Virus record (IMG/VR): IMGVR_UViG_3300030101_001995
Location: 1-24,751 of that record
Source: a virus
Strand: one strand, 5' to 3'
Length of the DNA stretch: 24,751 nt
Shown: piece after piece, positions 22,202-24,751 of the stretch
Layout: the number at the start of each line of letters is the position of its first letter
How positions within the stretch are numbered: the first letter of the stretch is position 1
Made by a program: the position numbers and the translations under genes
Notes under the pieces: generated by a model
The model's input: only the letters and a program-made list of their open reading frames with translations
What the model was told of the DNA's origin: nothing
Database searches by the model: none

Positions 22202-24543
22202 TAAAATAATCCAAATATACCATCAATTAACGCTCCACCAAGAGTTCCTAGAGCACTAGAAAAAGCAGAGTCACCCTTACCTTCTGCGTCTAGTTCTTGA
22301 AGTAGCAATGCGTTTCGCCTTTCTGCAGCACTCTCTGCCGTAGCAAAAGCGTATGCCATAAGATCTCTTTCTTTCTGCCATATCTCATCAAGACCTTTTT
22401 GTGTCAGCCCGTTAGCTTGTAATGCGTTCTGTCTGTTTGCATCATTAAGAGCTGCGTTGTTTATTGTGGACAATTGCTGTCGCCACTGAGCGTTAGCTTG
22501 GGCTATAACAAGAGCGTTCTGAGCGTTAAACTGATCTCTTTGATTCTTAACTTGCTGTTTAAACTGCTCTAAAGCGTTAACCTGCCCTACGTTATACTGC
22601 TCCATAGAGTTAGCTTGTGTAGCATTAAACTGCCCTACTTGATTTCTTAGACTTGCAAAGAACTGATTAGTTTGGTTTTCACTCGTTGCGTTAAACTGAC
22701 GTGATGCGTTTTCTGCTGCAGCATCAGTAAATAAACTCTGCATTACAGATTGTGTTTTGAACATATCATTTTGCTGTTTTACATCTAGGTTACGGAAGTC
22801 CATCTGTAAAAAGCTTTGAGCGTTTTGCACGGCTGCTTGTTGTCTGTTGCTCAGGTTAGCCATGTCAGCCTGTGCTATAGCAGAAGCCTGGGCCATTGTT
22901 ACAGCCTGTCTGTTACTCAGGTTTGTAAGATCTACTGTCTGTGCAAGCTGTGCATTTTCCAAAGCTATCTGTTGTTCAGCAGAAAAGTTTATGTTTGCGA
23001 TATCTGATATCTTAGATGCGTTCTGCACTCTAGCTTGGAACGTCTGGTCAAACTCCATGCCAAGGAATGTTGCTCTCTGTTGAGCTGCAAGCATAGCACG
23101 GGCCTGTCTGTTACTAAGATTTTGTGCCTCAAAGCTTGCCACAGTCTGTGCATCCTGCATAGCAATAGGCAAAGAACTTTCCATTGCAGCCTGTACAATC
23201 GCTTGTCCTGCCATAGAACTCGCTGCAAGCCCTCTTTGGGCCATTATCGCTGTAGCTTGTCGCATTGCCCCTGCAGCCCACGGAGGAGGCGTGTCACCCT
23301 CGAATTGCGTCATTAAGGTAGTCAACTGCCCCTGAACTGTAGCAGCCGATGATGGGGCTCCTGTGGCTGCCTCAATGCCTTCTAAGAATTGTGCTGATTG
23401 CTCTGCATTAGCTGCCCCCGATACAAGCTCTCCTTGTTGTAGGGCTCTCTTAGAGGGAGATACAATCTGCTGCCCGGTCCCTTGAGCAGCTTGAACATCT
23501 CTTATGTTAAGGTCCTGTGTTGCTGTTTCTTGTGCTTTAACAATAGCGTCTTGGGTGATTTGTCCAAAGCGTTCTTGTGGTTGCACAGCTCTAACAGCAT
23601 CAGCAGTTCTCTCTATACCTGTTCGTGCCGGACCTGTGGGTGTAACATCAGCTGTGCCTGTTGTTCTGCCTGTTGCAACCGTGGGTGTTATGTCCCCTGT
23701 GAGTTGTCCTGTTGTTGGATCTATTGTTTGGCCTGTTGTTGCTACTATCTGATCTACAGGCTGCCGGGTTATAACATCTGCAGGTGTTGTTACTGTTGCG
23801 CCTACAGCTTCTGCAGCTGTTGGTACAGCCACTGTTTGAAACTGTTGTGATGCACTTGCAAGGGCTGACTGTGCTGAAGTAATCTTTGGCTGTTGTTTAT
23901 TTATCTTTTCAACAATAGCGTTTCTAGCAGCCTCATCCTCAATGGGAGTGGAGGCAAGTTGTTGTTGCAGTCTGCTAAGTTCTTGTTGTGCTGCAGCTAA
24001 GTTAGCTTGTGATGTATCTAGTCGTGTCTTTTGTTCTACCTGTGTGCCTGTTGTTGGCAGTGGATCTCTTCTGTTACCAAACGGAGGTATGCCAATAAAT
24101 TCGTTTGGATCACTACGTGCAGGACCTCCTGTAACAATATCGCTCTTCTCAGTCTTGGTAAGTCCACCTTCTTGATACCCTTGCAATGGATCAGCAGTGC
24201 CAGGGAATACCATTGTAGGTCTACCACGAGTGTCTATCACATTGTCAAGATAGCGTTGTACCTCAGGTGACTTTGGGTCTGTCCCTGCTGAACGCTTTAT
24301 AGCTGCATCAAATAGTTTCTTTGATCTGCCGTCAAAGCCTCCCACACTAGCACCTTGATAGGCTTTCATAGGCTTCATTTTCTGTAGCATCTCTTCTGCT
24401 CTCTCAGCCATTGCGCCAAGATATTCTGCAGCCTCTCTGCTGTTAGGCTTGAAACCTTTACCTGCTAAAAGCTTTTCTACTTGTTGTGGTGTAAAACCTT
24501 TAAAGCGTCTTACGTTTCTGTCTTGTAAATTCTCAGGTATCAT
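22201..24543 (-). CDS. Gln/Asn/Ala-rich internal virion protein with NLSNRQ repeats (780 aa)
   Basis: A 780-residue protein with unusual composition. Residues 1-150 are mixed. About 165-235 is a Gln/Ala-rich coiled coil. About 240-310 is a Thr/Gly/Pro-rich linker. About 320-750 is dominated by Gln, Asn and Ala with NLSNRQ at 475-480, 541-546 and 563-568 and QFNA at about 616, 638 and 671. The last residues (GTLGGALIDGIFGLF) are hydrophobic and Gly-rich and could insert into membranes. Such helical, repetitive, Cys-free proteins are typical of podovirus ejection proteins that assemble a channel through the periplasm. Coupled by ATGA to the gene before it and by TAATG to the LysM gene after it. 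Role inferred. Confidence 0.6.
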   Translation of the reverse strand: MIPENLQDRNVRRFKGFTPQQVEKLLAGKGFKPNSREAAEYLGAMAERAEEMLQKMKPMKAYQGASVGGFDGRSKKLFDAAIKRSAGTDPKSPEVQRYLDNVIDTRGRPTMVFPGTADPLQGYQEGGLTKTEKSDIVTGGPARSDPNEFIGIPPFGNRRDPLPTTGTQVEQKTRLDTSQANLAAAQQELSRLQQQLASTPIEDEAARNAIVEKINKQQPKITSAQSALASASQQFQTVAVPTAAEAVGATVTTPADVITRQPVDQIVATTGQTIDPTTGQLTGDITPTVATGRTTGTADVTPTGPARTGIERTADAVRAVQPQERFGQITQDAIVKAQETATQDLNIRDVQAAQGTGQQIVSPSKRALQQGELVSGAANAEQSAQFLEGIEAATGAPSSAATVQGQLTTLMTQFEGDTPPPWAAGAMRQATAIMAQRGLAASSMAGQAIVQAAMESSLPIAMQDAQTVASFEAQNLSNRQARAMLAAQQRATFLGMEFDQTFQARVQNASKISDIANINFSAEQQIALENAQLAQTVDLTNLSNRQAVTMAQASAIAQADMANLSNRQQAAVQNAQSFLQMDFRNLDVKQQNDMFKTQSVMQSLFTDAAAENASRQFNATSENQTNQFFASLRNQVGQFNATQANSMEQYNVGQVNALEQFKQQVKNQRDQFNAQNALVIAQANAQWRQQLSTINNAALNDANRQNALQANGLTQKGLDEIWQKERDLMAYAFATAESAAERRNALLLQELDAEGKGDSAFSSALGTLGGALIDGIFGLF
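22840..23121 (-). repeat. NLSNRQ-coding repeats inside the 780-residue protein gene
   Basis: Three 18-base copies at 22840-22857, 22906-22923 and 23104-23121 encode the same six residues; neighbouring copies differ by two to three bases. The first two are 66 bases apart. They belong to a region of Gln/Asn-rich helical repeats. Confidence 0.85.
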
Positions 24544-24751
24544 TTAATATCCCTACTCAACACTCTGTCTAATTTATCTTCTAGCCTATGTAGTGCATCC
24601 ATAACATGTTGCATCTCGTCTTTAACTTCGGCTCTTGATGCGTAGTCCTCTCGTGTTCTATTTAGCAGTATGTCAATACGTTTCATCTCTGCCATCATGT
24701 TACGAAAAGCCCACACTGCAGGGGCTATGATGAGTGTCAGCACTACGTTCC
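24540..24751 (-). CDS. Membrane plus coiled-coil protein, cut at window edge
   Basis: The frame is open to the right edge of the window, so the true start probably lies outside. A GTG at 24741-24743 would give 67 residues, but the hydrophobic stretch (LTLIIAPAVWAF) begins right there and is preceded by further hydrophobic codons, so a longer membrane helix is likely. The rest is a charged coiled coil ending HRLEDKLDRVLSRDIK, similar in shape to XhlA-type or other small holin-associated proteins. The TGA overlaps the ATG of the 780-residue protein gene. It could be a lysis accessory or a structural protein. Confidence 0.6.
   Translation of the reverse strand, partial: NVVLTLIIAPAVWAFRNMMAEMKRIDILLNRTREDYASRAEVKDEMQHVMDALHRLEDKLDRVLSRDIK

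Noticed and set aside
23482-23850. Cys-rich 122-residue plus-strand frame
   Set aside because: The Cys and Ser come from the antisense of Gln/Ala/Thr codons of the 780-residue protein gene; not a real protein.

Overview
The window is part of the genome of a tailed, short-tailed-type (podovirus-like) bacteriophage, most probably a marine one infecting an alphaproteobacterium. The main clue is a T7/PolA-type DNA polymerase with one DnaJ-type zinc-finger pair between its exonuclease and polymerase halves. From memory, that arrangement is described for the SAR116 phage HMO-2011 and its relatives. I infer the lineage from this domain architecture and the gene complement, not from a database search.

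Layout. Positions 1-16226 hold 38 tightly packed genes, all on the + strand. Positions 16255-24751 hold 6 genes, all on the - strand. The two arrays converge on a rho-independent terminator hairpin at about 16231-16256. No gene-free stretch longer than about 90 bases exists; the largest gap (4552-4640) carries a 23-bp direct repeat. No tRNA, rRNA, CRISPR array or insertion sequence was seen.

Plus strand: (a) 19-1847, a GP88-family protein, two tiny proteins and a 5'(3')-deoxyribonucleotidase. (b) 1899-5504, about twenty very small proteins, mostly coupled by ATGA or TAATG overlaps, many with one membrane helix, surrounding a SleB-type cell-wall hydrolase. (c) 5494-6405, a tyrosine integrase. 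(d) 6398-13274, the replication and recombination block: zinc-finger/TOPRIM primase, GIY-YIG-like nuclease, DnaB/gp4-like helicase, small zinc ribbon, DNA polymerase, a candidate ssDNA-binding protein, a Cas4/RecB-like iron-sulfur exonuclease and T7-type endonuclease I. (e) 13217-16226, a DUF3310 protein, a cobalamin-dependent (class II) ribonucleotide reductase, an exported small protein, an RMF-like protein and a small coiled-coil protein.

Minus strand, in transcription order from right to left: a membrane/coiled-coil protein cut by the window edge, a 780-residue Gln/Asn/Ala-rich protein, a LysM protein, a 191-residue acidic protein, and 506- and 1144-residue proteins. These look like internal-virion/ejection proteins and associated late functions. 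Terminase, portal, capsid, tail genes and any phage RNA polymerase are not in the window.

How the genes work together: the replisome (primase, helicase, polymerase, probable SSB) is supplied with dNTPs by the reductase and possibly by host DNA degraded by the nucleases. Endonuclease I resolves branched DNA. The integrase suggests temperate potential. The late - strand genes build the DNA-delivery apparatus. Most unexpected are a strong local excess of CCGG, GGCC, GGWCC and CCWGG words in the left part of the window, the nuclease gene placed between primase and helicase, the direct repeat in the only real intergenic gap, and the ring of tiny membrane proteins around the lysin.
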